In this document: positions 28,255 through 38,459 of the stretch, piece by piece
Layout of the letters: every line of letters begins with the position of its first letter
Position numbering within the stretch: position 1 is the stretch's first letter
Assembly: GCF_901472535.1 (NCBI RefSeq)
Contig: NZ_LR590470.1
Coordinates: 3,100,001 to 3,164,000, forward strand
Source of the DNA: Sphingobacterium daejeonense
GTDB taxonomy: Bacteria > Bacteroidota > Bacteroidia > Sphingobacteriales > Sphingobacteriaceae
DNA: 64,000 bases
Direction: 5' to 3'
Notes under the pieces: model-generated
Databases searched by the model: none
Seen by the model: the letters and a program-made list of their open reading frames with translations, nothing else
Told to the model about the DNA's origin: nothing
Translations under genes and position numbers: made by a program

Positions 28255-31200
28255 CTAATTCTTCCGATAAAGGGTTTTCGTCTTCGTATTTAATGAGTTT
28301 CCTTTTTGAAGCAATTGTTCCAAAAATGAAATATAAGCCTGGGATAATAAGGACCCCGAACATGGTACCTAACAGCATCCCTCCTGCCGCAGCGGTACCA
28401 ATTGTCCGGTTTCCAATAGCTCCAGGTCCTGTCGCCATAACCAATGGAATCAACCCTGCGATGAACGCAAAGGAAGTCATCAAAATTGGCCTGAAACGAA
28501 CCTTCGCCCCTTCCATTGCTGACTCTAAAATGCTCATCCCTTCGGCATGCTTCTGCGCTGCAAACTCAACGATCAAAACCGCATTTTTCCCCAATAACCC
28601 GATCAACATAACCAATGCAACCTGTGCATAGATATTGTTTTCCAAATGCAGTAATTTCAATAAGAAAAAAAGCTCCGAAGATACCTACAGGAAGGGATAA
28701 AATAACCGCAAAATGGAAGGACAAAACTCTCATATTGTGCTGCCAGAATCAAATACACAAAACCTAAACAGATCAAGAATATATAGATAGCTTGGTTACC
28801 TCTTGCCACCTCATCTTTAGAAATACCTGCCCAATCAATGCTGTAACCTTTAGGTAAGGTCTTCAAAGCAACTTCATTCACTACACTGATTGCTTCGCCG
28901 CTACTGAATCCATCCGCAGCAGAACCTGAAATCTCAGAGGCCAAATACATATTGTGACGAGTTATTTCTGAAAGACCATATACTTTCTCCATGTGCATAA
29001 ACTCTGAAAATGGCACCATTTCATCCTTGTCATTTTTAACATATAGTTTCAAAATGTCTTCCGGTAAAGCTCGGTATTGAGGTAAAGCTTGAACCATTAC
29101 CTTATATTGCCTGTCGAATTTGATAAAGTTAGTCTCATAATTGGACCCAACCAAGGTCGACAATGTACTCATGGCATTATCAATCGAAACCCCTTTTGCT
29201 GAGCGATATCATTGTCAATTTTCAATAGGTACTGAGGGAAACTAGCACTGAAGAATGTAAATACTGAGGCTAATTCTTTCCTATTGTTTCAATTCTTTCA
29301 CAAAATCTCGGCTTACTTGTTCCATTTTCTGGAAATCGTTGTTTCCAGTTTTATCTAGCAACCGCAGCTCAAAACCGCCAGCAGCACCATACCCCGGAAC
29401 AGCAGGTGGTTGGAAAAACTCTATGGAAGCACCTGGAATATTTTCGGCACTTTTCTCCAATTGTTCAATGATTTCAAACAGCAGACTCCTTGCGCTCATC
29501 CCAACCTTTTAAATTGATTAATAAGGTACCTGTATTGGCAGCTGTACCCTCATTCAGAATTTCATATCCTGCCAAGGATGAAACAGAAGAAACACCATCG
29601 ATATCTTCAGCTTCCTTCTGCAGATCCAAGGCAGCCTTATTGGTTCTTTCCAATGTTGATCCCGGCGGAGTCTGAATAATTGCATAGATCATCCCTTGAT
29701 CTTCATTAGGAATGAAACCTGCAGGTACACTGTTGTTCAGAAAATAAGCACCAATACAAAAACCTATCAATATGATAAAAGTTAATGCTCGCTTGTTTAC
29801 AATTTTACCCAATAACCTTACATACTTGTTTTGCATTTTATCAAAACCACGGTTAAAAGATTCCAAAAACTTATCTACAATTGATTTCTTACGTGGTTTT
29901 CCATGGTTGTTCTTCAACATAATAGCACATAGTGCCGGTGTCAAGGTTAAGGCAACTATACCAGAAAGAATAATAGATGTCGCCATGGTTATTGAAAATT
30001 GACGATAGAAAATACCAACCGGTCCCGACATAAATGCAACAGGAATAAATACCGCTGCCATCAGGAAAGTTATCGCTACGATAGCTCCTGCAATTTCTTT
30101 CATAGCACGCTTGGTAGCTTTGTAGGCAGAGACATGGTCTTCTTCCATCTTTTTGTGAACTGCTTCGATAACTACGATCGCATCATCAACGACCACCCCA
30201 ATCGCCAGCACCAAGGCAAAAAGGGTGATCAGATTGATGCTGATCCCGAAAAATTGCATAAACAAGAATGCTCCGATCAAAGAAACTGGAACGGCAATAG
30301 TCGGAATCAGTGTAGAACGTAAATCACCCAAGAATAAGAAGACCACCAGCGCAACTAAAATAAAAGCTTCAACCAAAGTATGAACTACTTTTTCCATGGA
30401 GGCATCCAAAAATTTGGAAACATCATAACTGATTTCATAATGCAACCCATTCGGAAAATCTTTCTGTAGTTCCTCCATTTTCGCTTTCACATCCTTAATG
30501 ACCTGAGAAGCATTGCTACCATAAGATTGCTTTAATACTATCGCTGCTGATGGGCGACCATTCAATGTTGAATAAATATCATACATCGCCGATCCAAAAT
30601 GAATATCAGCGACATCCTTCAATCTCAAGATCTCACCGTTTGGATTTACTTTTAAGATAATATTGCCATATTCTTCCTCCGTGGTAAAACGACCTGAATA
30701 CTTGAGTACATATTCAAAAGACTGTGATTTGATACCCGAAGACTCACCTGCTCTACCTGGTGATGCTTCTAATGATTGTTCCTCCAGTGATTTCATCACC
30801 TCTTCTGATGATATCTTATAGGCAGTCATTCGATCTGGTTTCAACCAGATACGCATTGCATATTCCCGGTTTCCCAAAATATCTGCAACCCCAACTCCAG
30901 GAACTCGCCTCAACTCTGAAACTACATTGATATCCGCAAAGTTGAACATGAAATTACCATCCAGGTCCTTCTCATCGCTGTACATATTGATGTACATCAA
31001 CATATTGGATTCTTCCCTTGTAATCTTCACCCCTTCACGGACAACGATGGGAGGAAGCTTGTTTACTACGGATGCTACCCTATTCTGTACATTGACAGAG
31101 GCTTGATTGGGGTCAGTACCCAAATCAAAAACTATCTGAATACTTGCTTCGCCGTCATTACCAGCATCCGAAGCCATATATTTCATGCCGGGTACCCCAT

Positions 31201-31408
31201 TGATTGCCCTTTCCAATGGGATAATCACCGCCTTGATCATCAGCTCTCCATTTGCACCCGGATATTCTGCTTTCACATTTACCTTGGGCGGAGAAATAGC
31301 TGGAAATTGTGTAACCGGTAATTGAGTCATAGCCAATATCCCCAAGAACACAATGATCAGGGATATAACAATCGACAAAACTGGTCTATTTATAAATCTA
31401 TTAAACAT
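28244..31408 (-). pseudogene. RND multidrug efflux pump (HAE1/AcrB-like), several frameshifts
   Basis: The first 640 residues are intact: MFNRFINRPVLSIVISLIIV, the porter and hairpin domains, and GVVVDDAIVVIEAVHKKMEE with the proton-relay Asp pair of helix 4. Coherent protein then continues in other frames (KTGNNDFQKMEQVSRDF, TRHNMYLASEISGSAADG, NNIYAQVALVMLIGLLGKNA, FRPILMTSFAFIAGLIP) to a stop at 28244. Breaks lie near 29490, 29175-29285, 28717 (TTTT) and 28680 (T run). Total span corresponds to about 1055 residues, exactly AcrB-like, so there is no large deletion. The pump would export drugs, bile-type detergents or lipids with the adaptor and channel in this operon. Confidence 0.85.
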
Positions 31409-31432
31409 GATTATTCTATTATCCGTAAAAAC

Positions 31433-32516
31433 TTATTCTGTCCTGATCTTCAAATTGGAAATTGATTCCCTTGGCTCTACATAGGCGTACTTGATTTTCT
31501 CGCCATCTTTTACCTTCTGTAAGCCCTCCAACAGGATTCGGTCATTTGGAGAAATACCCCCAGCAACTACATATAGGTCAGGAAATGAAGCTCCGATCTT
31601 AATTTGTTGGGAGACAACTTTTCCGTCTTTTTGAACTACATAGACATATTTCTTGTCCTGTACTTCATAAGTAGCTTTTTGTGGGATCAATAATGCATGT
31701 TTCATCGGAACGGTCATCAAGACTTTACCGGTCTCTCCGTTTCTCAATAATTTATTGGGGTTTGGAAATCTTGCGCGGAATGCAATATTTCCAGTTTCTA
31801 AGTCGAATTCACCTTCAATTGTTTCTACAATACCTTTTTGTTCTAGAGGCTCATTGTTGGCCAAAAGCAATTGAACATGATTGTCACCGCGGGAAGCAAT
31901 GTTTTTCTGATAGTCCAAATATTCCGGTTCTGAAACATTGAAATATGCAAACATCTGGCTATTATCAGATAAGCTTGTCAATAGCTCCCCTTCATCCACC
32001 AAACTTCCAAGTTTTAATGGGATTCGATCAATAGTTCCGTCAAATGGAGCTCTAATTTCAGTAAATGACAGATGAAGCTTGGCAATGGCAGCTTCCGCTT
32101 TTGCGCGTTCTAACTTAGCTTTCGCCATCGCCAATTCGTTGGGCGATACAATGTCTTTATCAGAAAGATTTTGGGTATTTTGAACTTCGATCTGAGCGAC
32201 GTCGACTTCAGCCATTTGCTTGTTCAATTCTGCTTGGTACATCCTCGGCATAATACGAAATAGCAACTGTCCTTTTCGAACGGTCTGCCCTTCATCGACA
32301 AAGATCTGCTCCAGATAGCCCTTCTCCAAAGCTCGCAATTCAATGTTTCTAACGGATTTTGATCTGTGATACATACTCTTTGGTAAAGCTAGTATCGATT
32401 TCTGCTGGAGAAGTTGCCGTAAATTTAACATCTTCTTCCTTTTCTTCTTTTTTTTCATGGCAAGCCACTTGGCAAAGTACAGCCAATGAACTCATGAGCA
32501 TAAAAACTCTCTTCAT
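31433..32516 (-). pseudogene. RND periplasmic adaptor (membrane fusion protein), one frameshift
   Basis: The repaired start is ATG 32516: MKRVFMLMSSLAVLCQVACH is a lipoprotein signal. Frame 1 reads to SQIK; removing one A from the AAAA run at 32357-32360 (minus strand) gives KSVRNIELRALEKGYLEQIF, then VDEGQTVRKGQLLFRIMP (lipoyl half-motif), a coiled-coil hairpin, RAPFDGTIDRIPLKLGSLVD (second lipoyl half) and the beta-barrel and proximal domains. The repaired length is about 361, typical. It is the first gene of the operon; the pump starts 25 bp downstream. Confidence 0.87.
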
Positions 32517-32732
32517 TTTGTTTAAACGATTTTAAATTTTTGAATGTAAAATGGCCAAAGACCCAGATGAGGGATATGGACATTCAATAGTCAATGAAGA
32601 TTGTAGGGGCTTAATAAATCAGATTTTTAAGATACCTTCAAATCCACGGCAAAATGCCAAAGACCATTGAAGTATCTTTGATATTAAATTCTCAACGAGC
32701 GTTGAGAAATAAATATAGGATTTGGGTGAAGG

Positions 32733-33089
32733 TCAGGAATAATTTCCGACCATGCCCTGCCTGATTTCTTTGAAAAATAAAGGAGAAAAGTGAAAGCAAT
32801 CAGACATGCGTAAAATGCCATCTGGCAGATGGTAGTCTTTCCATAATTGGAAATCCTCCGAGTCTTGTGAAACAATTATCTGTTCACCATGACCTCCAAT
32901 ACCATTTGAATGTGCTTTCGTAAATTTCGGGAATTGAAAATCATTTGATTTAACATTTTGAGAAATGGATGAATGATTTTCCATAAAGCTGATAGCGGGT
33001 CTATCAGAATGATTAACAACCTCATGACTATTACCGCTCCTTATTAATAGGAACATAAAAAATAGGGTCAGTGTTATGATTGTTCTCAT
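32733..33089 (-). CDS. Small secreted protein of unknown function upstream of the efflux operon
   Basis: 118 residues with an apparent N-terminal signal (MRTIITLTLFFMFLLIRSGN) and a His-rich, polar mature region (KAHSNGIGGHGEQIIV; HFSPLFFKEIR). No family recognised. It is on the same strand as the efflux operon but 217 bp upstream, so it may have its own promoter. The frame is open and no gene overlaps it, yet composition alone cannot prove it is expressed. Confidence 0.45.
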   Translation of the reverse strand: MRTIITLTLFFMFLLIRSGNSHEVVNHSDRPAISFMENHSSISQNVKSNDFQFPKFTKAHSNGIGGHGEQIIVSQDSEDFQLWKDYHLPDGILRMSDCFHFSPLFFKEIRQGMVGNYS

Positions 33090-33323
33090 TAGACGTCAAA
33101 TATACAACGCGATTCAATATATCAAATAGCTTTAACAGATTTTAACCGTCATAATTTCGTGAGTAATTCATTATCAATTATTTAATTTTACATAGCATTT
33201 GTTCACATACTGTTAAATCGGAAATTAATTTTTTATTTCTTAACATACATCAATGTGTTTAAACATTTTATACCTCATCTTTGTTGAACAAAAACAAATA
33301 GAAAAATTAAATAGAAAAATATT

Positions 33324-33851
33324 ATGGCAACTTGGAACTTAGACACCGCACACAGTGAAATTGAATTTAAAGTAAAACACATGATGATCTCTACCGTTAA
33401 GGGTCATTTTGAAAATTTCAACGTAGTAGTTGATAACAGCTCTGACGATTTAGATGCAGCAAAACATGTATCAGTAGAAATCAAAACTGATTCTATCAAC
33501 ACTAAAAACAGCCAACGTGATCAGCACTTGAAAAGTGAAGATTTCTTCGCTGTAACCCAATTCCCAGACATTAAATTTGTGTCTACAGGAATCAAAAAAA
33601 CAGATGATGATGAATACAAATTGTCGGGTGATTTAACGATTAAAGAAGTTACGAAACCGGTAACATTTGATGTAGAATTCGGTGGTATTGGTAAAGATCC
33701 TTGGGGTAACCAAAAAGCTGGTTACACTGTAACAGGAAAAATCAATCGTAATGATTTTGGATTGACTTGGAATGCTGCGCTAGAAACTGGTGGAGTAATG
33801 GTAAGTGAAGATGTGAAGTTTCAAGCTGACTTACAATTCGTTCTTGCATAA
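33324..33851 (+). CDS. YceI-family lipocalin-like polyisoprenoid-binding protein
   Basis: 175 residues, intact. MATWNLDTAHSEIEFKVKHM is the YceI start (W...D..HS...F..KH), followed by STVKGHFENFNV, NSQRDQHLKSEDFFAVTQFP and GDLTIKEVTKPVTFDVEFGG, all family hallmarks. There is no signal peptide, so this is the cytoplasmic version seen in Bacteroidota. The lipocalin-like barrel binds polyisoprenoid or amphiphilic ligands; a role in stress response is common. Followed by a terminator and then the repeat island. Confidence 0.93.
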   Translation: MATWNLDTAHSEIEFKVKHMMISTVKGHFENFNVVVDNSSDDLDAAKHVSVEIKTDSINTKNSQRDQHLKSEDFFAVTQFPDIKFVSTGIKKTDDDEYKLSGDLTIKEVTKPVTFDVEFGGIGKDPWGNQKAGYTVTGKINRNDFGLTWNAALETGGVMVSEDVKFQADLQFVLA

Positions 33852-33870
33852 ATAATAGTTTTATAAAAAA

Positions 33871-33899
33871 GAAAAGCTCGGTGAAATCCCGAGCTTTTC
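33871..33899 (+). terminator. Rho-independent terminator after yceI
   Basis: GAAAAGCTCGG pairs with CCGAGCTTTTC around TGAAATC; TCGTTTTTA follows on the plus strand. Confidence 0.8.
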
Positions 33900-33918
33900 T
33901 CGTTTTTAGTGCCTAACC

Positions 33919-34160
33919 GCCGTGGCAGGAGTATCTGGTAGCGGTGGTAGGTGTCCCTGCTCGCCGTGGCAGGAGTTTAAGCTCTCCGTGGCAGGAGATT
34001 CTGCTCTCCGTGGCAGTAGTGTCTGGTAGCGGAGGCAGGTGTCTCTGCTCGCCGTGGCAGGAGTTTAAGCTCTCCGTGGCAGGAGATTCTGCTCTCCGTG
34101 GCAGTAGTGTCTGGTAGCGGAGGCAGGTGTCCCTGCTCGCCGTGGCAGGTGTCCCCACCT
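33919..34160. repeat. Tandem array of eleven 22-bp units (88-bp higher-order period)
   Basis: The array divides exactly into eleven 22-bp units. Four unit types (GCCGTGGCAGGAG..., TCCGTGGCAGGAG..., TCCGTGGCAGTAG..., GCGGAGGCAGGTG...) make an 88-bp block present twice in a row (33963-34050 and 34051-34138). The core GTGGCAGG is shared. The last unit merges with a 10-bp-arm palindrome (34142-34165, GTGGCAGGTG/CACCTGCCAC). The sequence is GC-rich against AT-rich surroundings. Open frames exist across it but carry only repeat-derived residues. Confidence 0.85.
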
Positions 34161-34209
34161 GCCACTAAACATCCAAGGTCACCTAATTCTACGTAGACTA
34201 TCGAAAACG

Positions 34210-34275
34210 ATGGTTGGTGAAGACACCAACCATGGCGACCAGGAACACCAACTATGGCGACCAGGAACACCAACC
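34210..34275. repeat. Three 22-bp repeat units with a palindromic first unit
   Basis: The units start at 34210, 34232 and 34254 and begin ATGG; two of them read ATGGCGACCAGGAACACCAA plus two bases. The first unit with the following bases forms ATGGTTGGTG-AAGA-CACCAACCAT, a 10-bp-arm hairpin. The same units recur at 34588-34688. Confidence 0.8.
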
Positions 34276-34280
34276 CTGAC

Positions 34281-34587
34281 GTTTTACAACCTAATTGTTT
34301 ATTCGAAGCCGAATCCCGCTCATTTTCAGTGGCGGAAAGATGGAAAAAATGCCGCGGCCTCTGTGCGTCGGCCTTGCCCTTGGATGTTTTCAAGCAATTA
34401 TCTCCTCAAAAGAGATAATTGATTAGAACGGCATCCTCGGCAATAAGGCATTTTTGTCCATGTGCGTTGGACTTGTGCGACAAGCCACCTTAAATGAGCA
34501 AGCGTTTTGGTTACTTTTGCGCCTCAAAAGTAACTGCATCTTGCCATGAAATGGCATTATTCATTAGTGAAAGTTAGATCAGATGAA
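34281..34587. other. Gene-free spacer with two small palindromes
   Basis: No credible gene is present. CAATTATCTC/GAGATAATTG (34395-34421) and GTTACTTTTG/CAAAAGTAAC (34510-34534) are perfect 10-bp-arm hairpins. Both look like pieces of dispersed intergenic repeats of the kind scattered through Sphingobacteriaceae genomes; I cannot confirm copies from this window. Confidence 0.5.
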
Positions 34588-34688
34588 GATGGTTGGTGAG
34601 GACACCAACCATGGCATCGATTGATGGTTGGTGAGGACACCAACCATAGCGACCAGGAACACCAACCATGGCTTTCGTGGCCACCAAT
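34588..34688. repeat. Second cluster of the ATGG 22-bp units
   Basis: Units start at 34588, 34623, 34645 and 34667, each 22 bp, with a 13-bp insert after the first. Two units are the palindrome ATGGTTGGTG-AGGA-CACCAACC. They are near-identical to the cluster at 34210-34275. Confidence 0.78.
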
Positions 34689-34708
34689 TCTGCAAGACCT
34701 CTGCTATT

Positions 34709-34873
34709 CTCCTTTCTCTCTCCTTTCTACCTTCTTCTACTCTCCTTCGTCTCTTGTTCGGACTTTGTTCGGACCTCGTTCGGAGCTGCTTCGGAAAATA
34801 TCCGAACAAGGTCCGAACGAGGTCCGAACGAAAGAAGACGGAGAGTGGAACAAGACTGGAACAAGAGTGGAAC
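34709..34873. repeat. 165-bp phased 11-bp repeat forming a long imperfect inverted structure
   Basis: The stretch divides without slippage into fifteen 11-mers. The first are pyrimidine-rich (CTCCTTTCTCT, CTCCTTTCTAC), the next carry GTTCGGAC (starts 34756, 34767, 34778), then after AAAATAT come CCGAAC units (34802, 34813, 34824), and last purine-rich TGGAAC units (34846, 34857, 34868). The left GTTCGGAC block is complementary to the right GTCCGAAC block over about 35 bp. Short open frames here are repeat-derived. Confidence 0.85.
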
Positions 34874-35121
34874 ATGATTAAATAAAAAGCATTCAAGACA
34901 ATAAGAATACATCCTTCCTAAATTGTTCAACTGTATGTTCGAAAATGACTACATAATTTTTCAATAGTTAAAACAATGTTATAACATCAATTAAAAATTA
35001 TTGATTTTTTCTTAATCAAATTAAATACTAAACAGTTTTTTATCACTCTTTATTAAAATTAATAGAAAAGGGTTTGGTTTTTGTCTATTGAAAATCGACA
35101 ACTCAACCAAAAATTGTATTT
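34874..35121. other. AT-rich promoter region upstream of the TIR gene
   Basis: This is about 250 bp without a gene, strongly AT-rich after the GC-rich island. It should hold the promoter of the TIR/RyR operon; I see no clear palindrome. Confidence 0.4.
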
Positions 35122-38100
35122 ATGGAAAATCAAGATCAGGACCTAACAAAAAAATACAAAGCATTTATTAGTTATAGCCATAGTGACAATCAAGGGGAAG
35201 GCAGAAAGTGGGCAGATTGGTTGCATCATGCTTTAGAAACTTATGAAATCCCCGAGGATTTAATTGGAAAGAAGAATGCTGCCGGTGAAGAAATACCCAG
35301 GCAGATATATCCTGTTTTTCAAGATGAAAAAGAATTATCAGCTAGTTCTAGCCTTAGTGGCTCCTTAACATCAGCCTTAGACCGTTCTGAATTCCTTATT
35401 TATTTGAGTTCTCCCAAATCAGCAAGATCAACATATGTCAGGGATGAACTTAAATATTTTAAGCAAACTGGAAAATCTCAAAAAATTATCGCTCTGATCA
35501 TAAAAGGCGAACCAGAATATGGGAAAGAAAATACCGATGCCCAATGTTTCCCAGATGAGTTGAGGTATAACATTGACGAGACCGGCAAAATCCTTTATGA
35601 TCAACCCGAGGAGGTATTGGCTGCAGATGTCAGAATTCCAAATACGCAAGAAGAAGGATTCACCTCAGCAGAAGGGTACAGAAGATATTTGCATGATAAA
35701 GGTACACCAAATCATCAAATAAAAGGATTGGTCGATGAATACAAAAAAAGACTCGACCTTGCATTGTTAAAGATTATTTCTGGAATATTAGGTGTGCCAT
35801 TGGCTGAATTAACCAAAAGGGACCAAGCCTACCAATTAGAAAAAATAAAGCAGAAAAACAGGAATATCAAAAGGATTGCAACTGCAATTGGGGCATTAGG
35901 AGTTATTGCAATATTGGCGGGCATCTTTGCATGTAATCAGAGAAAATTCAGCCTTGAAAAATCTTGCGAAATCATTATATGCATCAGGAATAAACAAGCT
36001 TACGGAAAGTGAGTATGGTGACGGTGCAGCTTATATTGCCGAAGCTACACGCCGAGGTGATGAGAGTGCAGCATTATTTGCACATTCTATGTTGGCGGTA
36101 CAGGAAGATTTGATCAGAATGCCCAATGTAAATTTTGGAGGCATTAGATTCTCGCCCAATGGTAAAATGGATTGTTGGATTTGCAAGTGCTGGAGACAAC
36201 AGCAATGTATTGCAAGTATGGGATGCAACAACCAGAAAACAGTTGATACAAAGAGATGATATTTCTTCTAACCAGCCTCGATTCCCCCAATTTGACGAGA
36301 AAGACAATGCTTACGTAGTCAATTCAGATCTTGAGATCGTCAGATATAATATGGCTAATGATAAAAAAGATATCCTCCGTCCGAATCTCGACAGTAGTTT
36401 TATTTCACTTACCGCTATTTCTCCAGATTCAAAATTCATAGTCATCAACAAACAATCAAAAGATGTTATATTTTTCAATACAGACACTAAACAAGAGCAA
36501 ATATTAATCAAAAATGATCAACTGGTTCCTACATCAGCTTATTTTGACAAGACATCAAAAACTTTGTATATCAGTCGTGGCTTGAAGGAAGGTAATGAAT
36601 TGACTATCTATGATTTGGCTACCGATATACCAAAGGAAATTTTCAAAAAGTCGACCAAATTGGGTTCAAACCCTCCTGCCTTTAGCAAGGATGGCAATCA
36701 AATTGCTTTTCGTAATTCTGAAGGTTTATATTATTTTAATAAAAGCAATGGTATCAATTGGTTTTTACCTGGTCCTTTTTACATCAAGTTTTTGGGATTC
36801 ACTGACAATGGTAATTTATATATTGGTGATGAAGCTCAGATTGTACAGGTGAATACCAATAATGGATCTACATTAAAGAATACAGAATTACCGCGGAATA
36901 TCTTCTTCTTGACAGACTTGATGAAAATGATGGAAAAGGATCCTAGTGACGAAGATGCAACATCACCTGATTGGTCCCAATATTTGGTAAGTAATAATTC
37001 TCAAACATTTATAGAAAATAAAAACACCACCCCATTAAGGGTAGCTCAATATTATGAAGAAGGAGGATTGTCACATGCCCATCCAGGAATCACAAATGAT
37101 GAAGCATTTTTAAGATATAAGGGCAAACCTGCTTTGGCAAAGTTGAATTTAAAGACTGGTCAAAAAAACAATGAGTTCATCAAGATTCCAGAAGAAATTG
37201 CACTTTTTTTAGTTCTTCAAAAAAGTAAAAAGATATTGGTCAAGGGAATAAGTGGCAAAACCTATTTCTTTGATGCCAGCAATGGAAAACCTGTTGGGAA
37301 GCCTTTCGATTCCCAAGTAAAAACTTACATCTTCAATAAGGATGAAACCGAAGTAATGGCCAGGACAAGCAATAAAAGTTTTGCTGCTTGGGATATTGCT
37401 ACCGGTAAACAGACCCTTAATTTTGCGATGGATCAAGATATTCCTGGCTTTACCGTAAGTCCAGATTTCAAAACCGTGGTGATGGTGAAACCTGATGGCT
37501 GGTCCATCATGGATATTGCATCCAAGAAAGTGTTAGCTGAAGGAAAAGAAACCATTAACAGTGGCGCTTTTAGCCCAACCAGCGAATACTTGGTTATCAT
37601 CAGCAAAAGTGGAGATGCGAAAGTTTTGAAAACAACAGATTATAAACCAATATTTCAGGTTAAGACCATTGCTGCGCCATTTATAGTTTTCAATAACGAA
37701 GGGAATGTAATGGCCTTATCTGAAGATGCAACGCACATGCGACTTTGGAATTTGGAAACCAAAAAATCCTTCGGCCAAAATATTCGGATCAGTAGGTTTA
37801 CGCAATATTTCCACTTTTCGGATGATGATTCTAAGATTTTTGTTCAGGATGATGGTGAGAGATTTGCTTTTGCTGCAAAAGTCGTTGATGCAAAATCAGG
37901 GAATATATTGACAATGCCGTTTATCAATCAGAAATTTGATGGAATCTATATCATGCCAGGCGATAAACAGATTATGACTGTGGAATCTTTGGTAAATGGA
38001 ATGGCAATCCATGTATGGGAAACGCCAGGGCAAGTAAGTATGTCAAAAGATCAATTGGCAAGGGATTTGGAAAAATTATATGGCAAGAAATATGATAATG

Positions 38101-38459
38101 AGACTGGAGCTATCTTAAATTATACCGACAGCACCGGAGACTATAACACTTGGTATTTTGCAGATCCATTTTTACGTACTGTTTCGCCGAGCTCGAATGA
38201 AAAGATCACAGATGTACTGAAGAAGAATTATCCGATCAAGAATGACGCTAATTTGCAGTTATTGGCAGTAACATAAGATTATCATCCATTGGCACGAGCG
38301 ATGGTTGCGAATTATTTCAGCAGCAATCCAGATACAAAATTAATAGGACAAAGGTTAGTTGAAGTTACAGACAAACAGCTATTAAAAATCAAAAACAAAG
38401 AATTAAAAACTGAAGTTGAAAACCTTCTCAAGCAAGCTAAACAGAATCTTAGTAAATAA
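35122..38459 (+). pseudogene. TIR domain, membrane helix and WD40-like propeller protein; frame broken by indels and one stop
   Basis: From ATG 35122, residues 11-130 are a TIR domain: KYKAFISYSHSDNQGEGRKW, PVFQDEKELSASSSLSGSL (BB-loop region) and SARSTYVRDELKYF, whose Glu (about residue 109) is at the position of the NADase catalytic Glu. A membrane helix follows (about 251-270, IKRIATAIGALGVIAILAGI). After shifts near 35940 and at the AAAA run 36164-36167 the protein runs on as a tetratricopeptide-like segment (YIAEATRRGDESAALFAHSM) and a long chain of propeller blades (KWIVGFASAGDNSNVLQVWD, FAAWDIATGKQTLNF, MRLWNLETKKSFG). An in-frame TAA at 38274-38276 is followed by 60 more in-frame codons. 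Repaired length about 1112. Inference: a membrane-anchored sensor-effector that depletes or cyclises NAD when the propeller detects a trigger. Confidence 0.85.

Noticed and set aside
29490..31321. Plus-strand frames within the RND pump gene
   Set aside because: Antisense to a recognisable AcrB-like protein.
26806..32516. Reading the efflux operon as a decayed relic
   Set aside because: All domains, lengths and gene overlaps are preserved and the breaks are single bases, so sequence error is at least as likely.
33919..34160. Possible CRISPR array
   Set aside because: Units are contiguous with no unique spacers, and no cas gene is nearby.
33913..34393. Two minus-strand open frames across the 22-bp array, with repeated CHGE and TATESR peptides
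   Set aside because: The residues are by-products of the DNA repeat; the unit length (22) is not a multiple of three, the frames overlap each other, and there is no plausible start site.
34579..34930. Several open frames on both strands of the 11-bp repeat
   Set aside because: All arise from the GTTCGGAC/GTCCGAAC repeat and overlap in five frames; low-complexity Arg/Ser-rich products.
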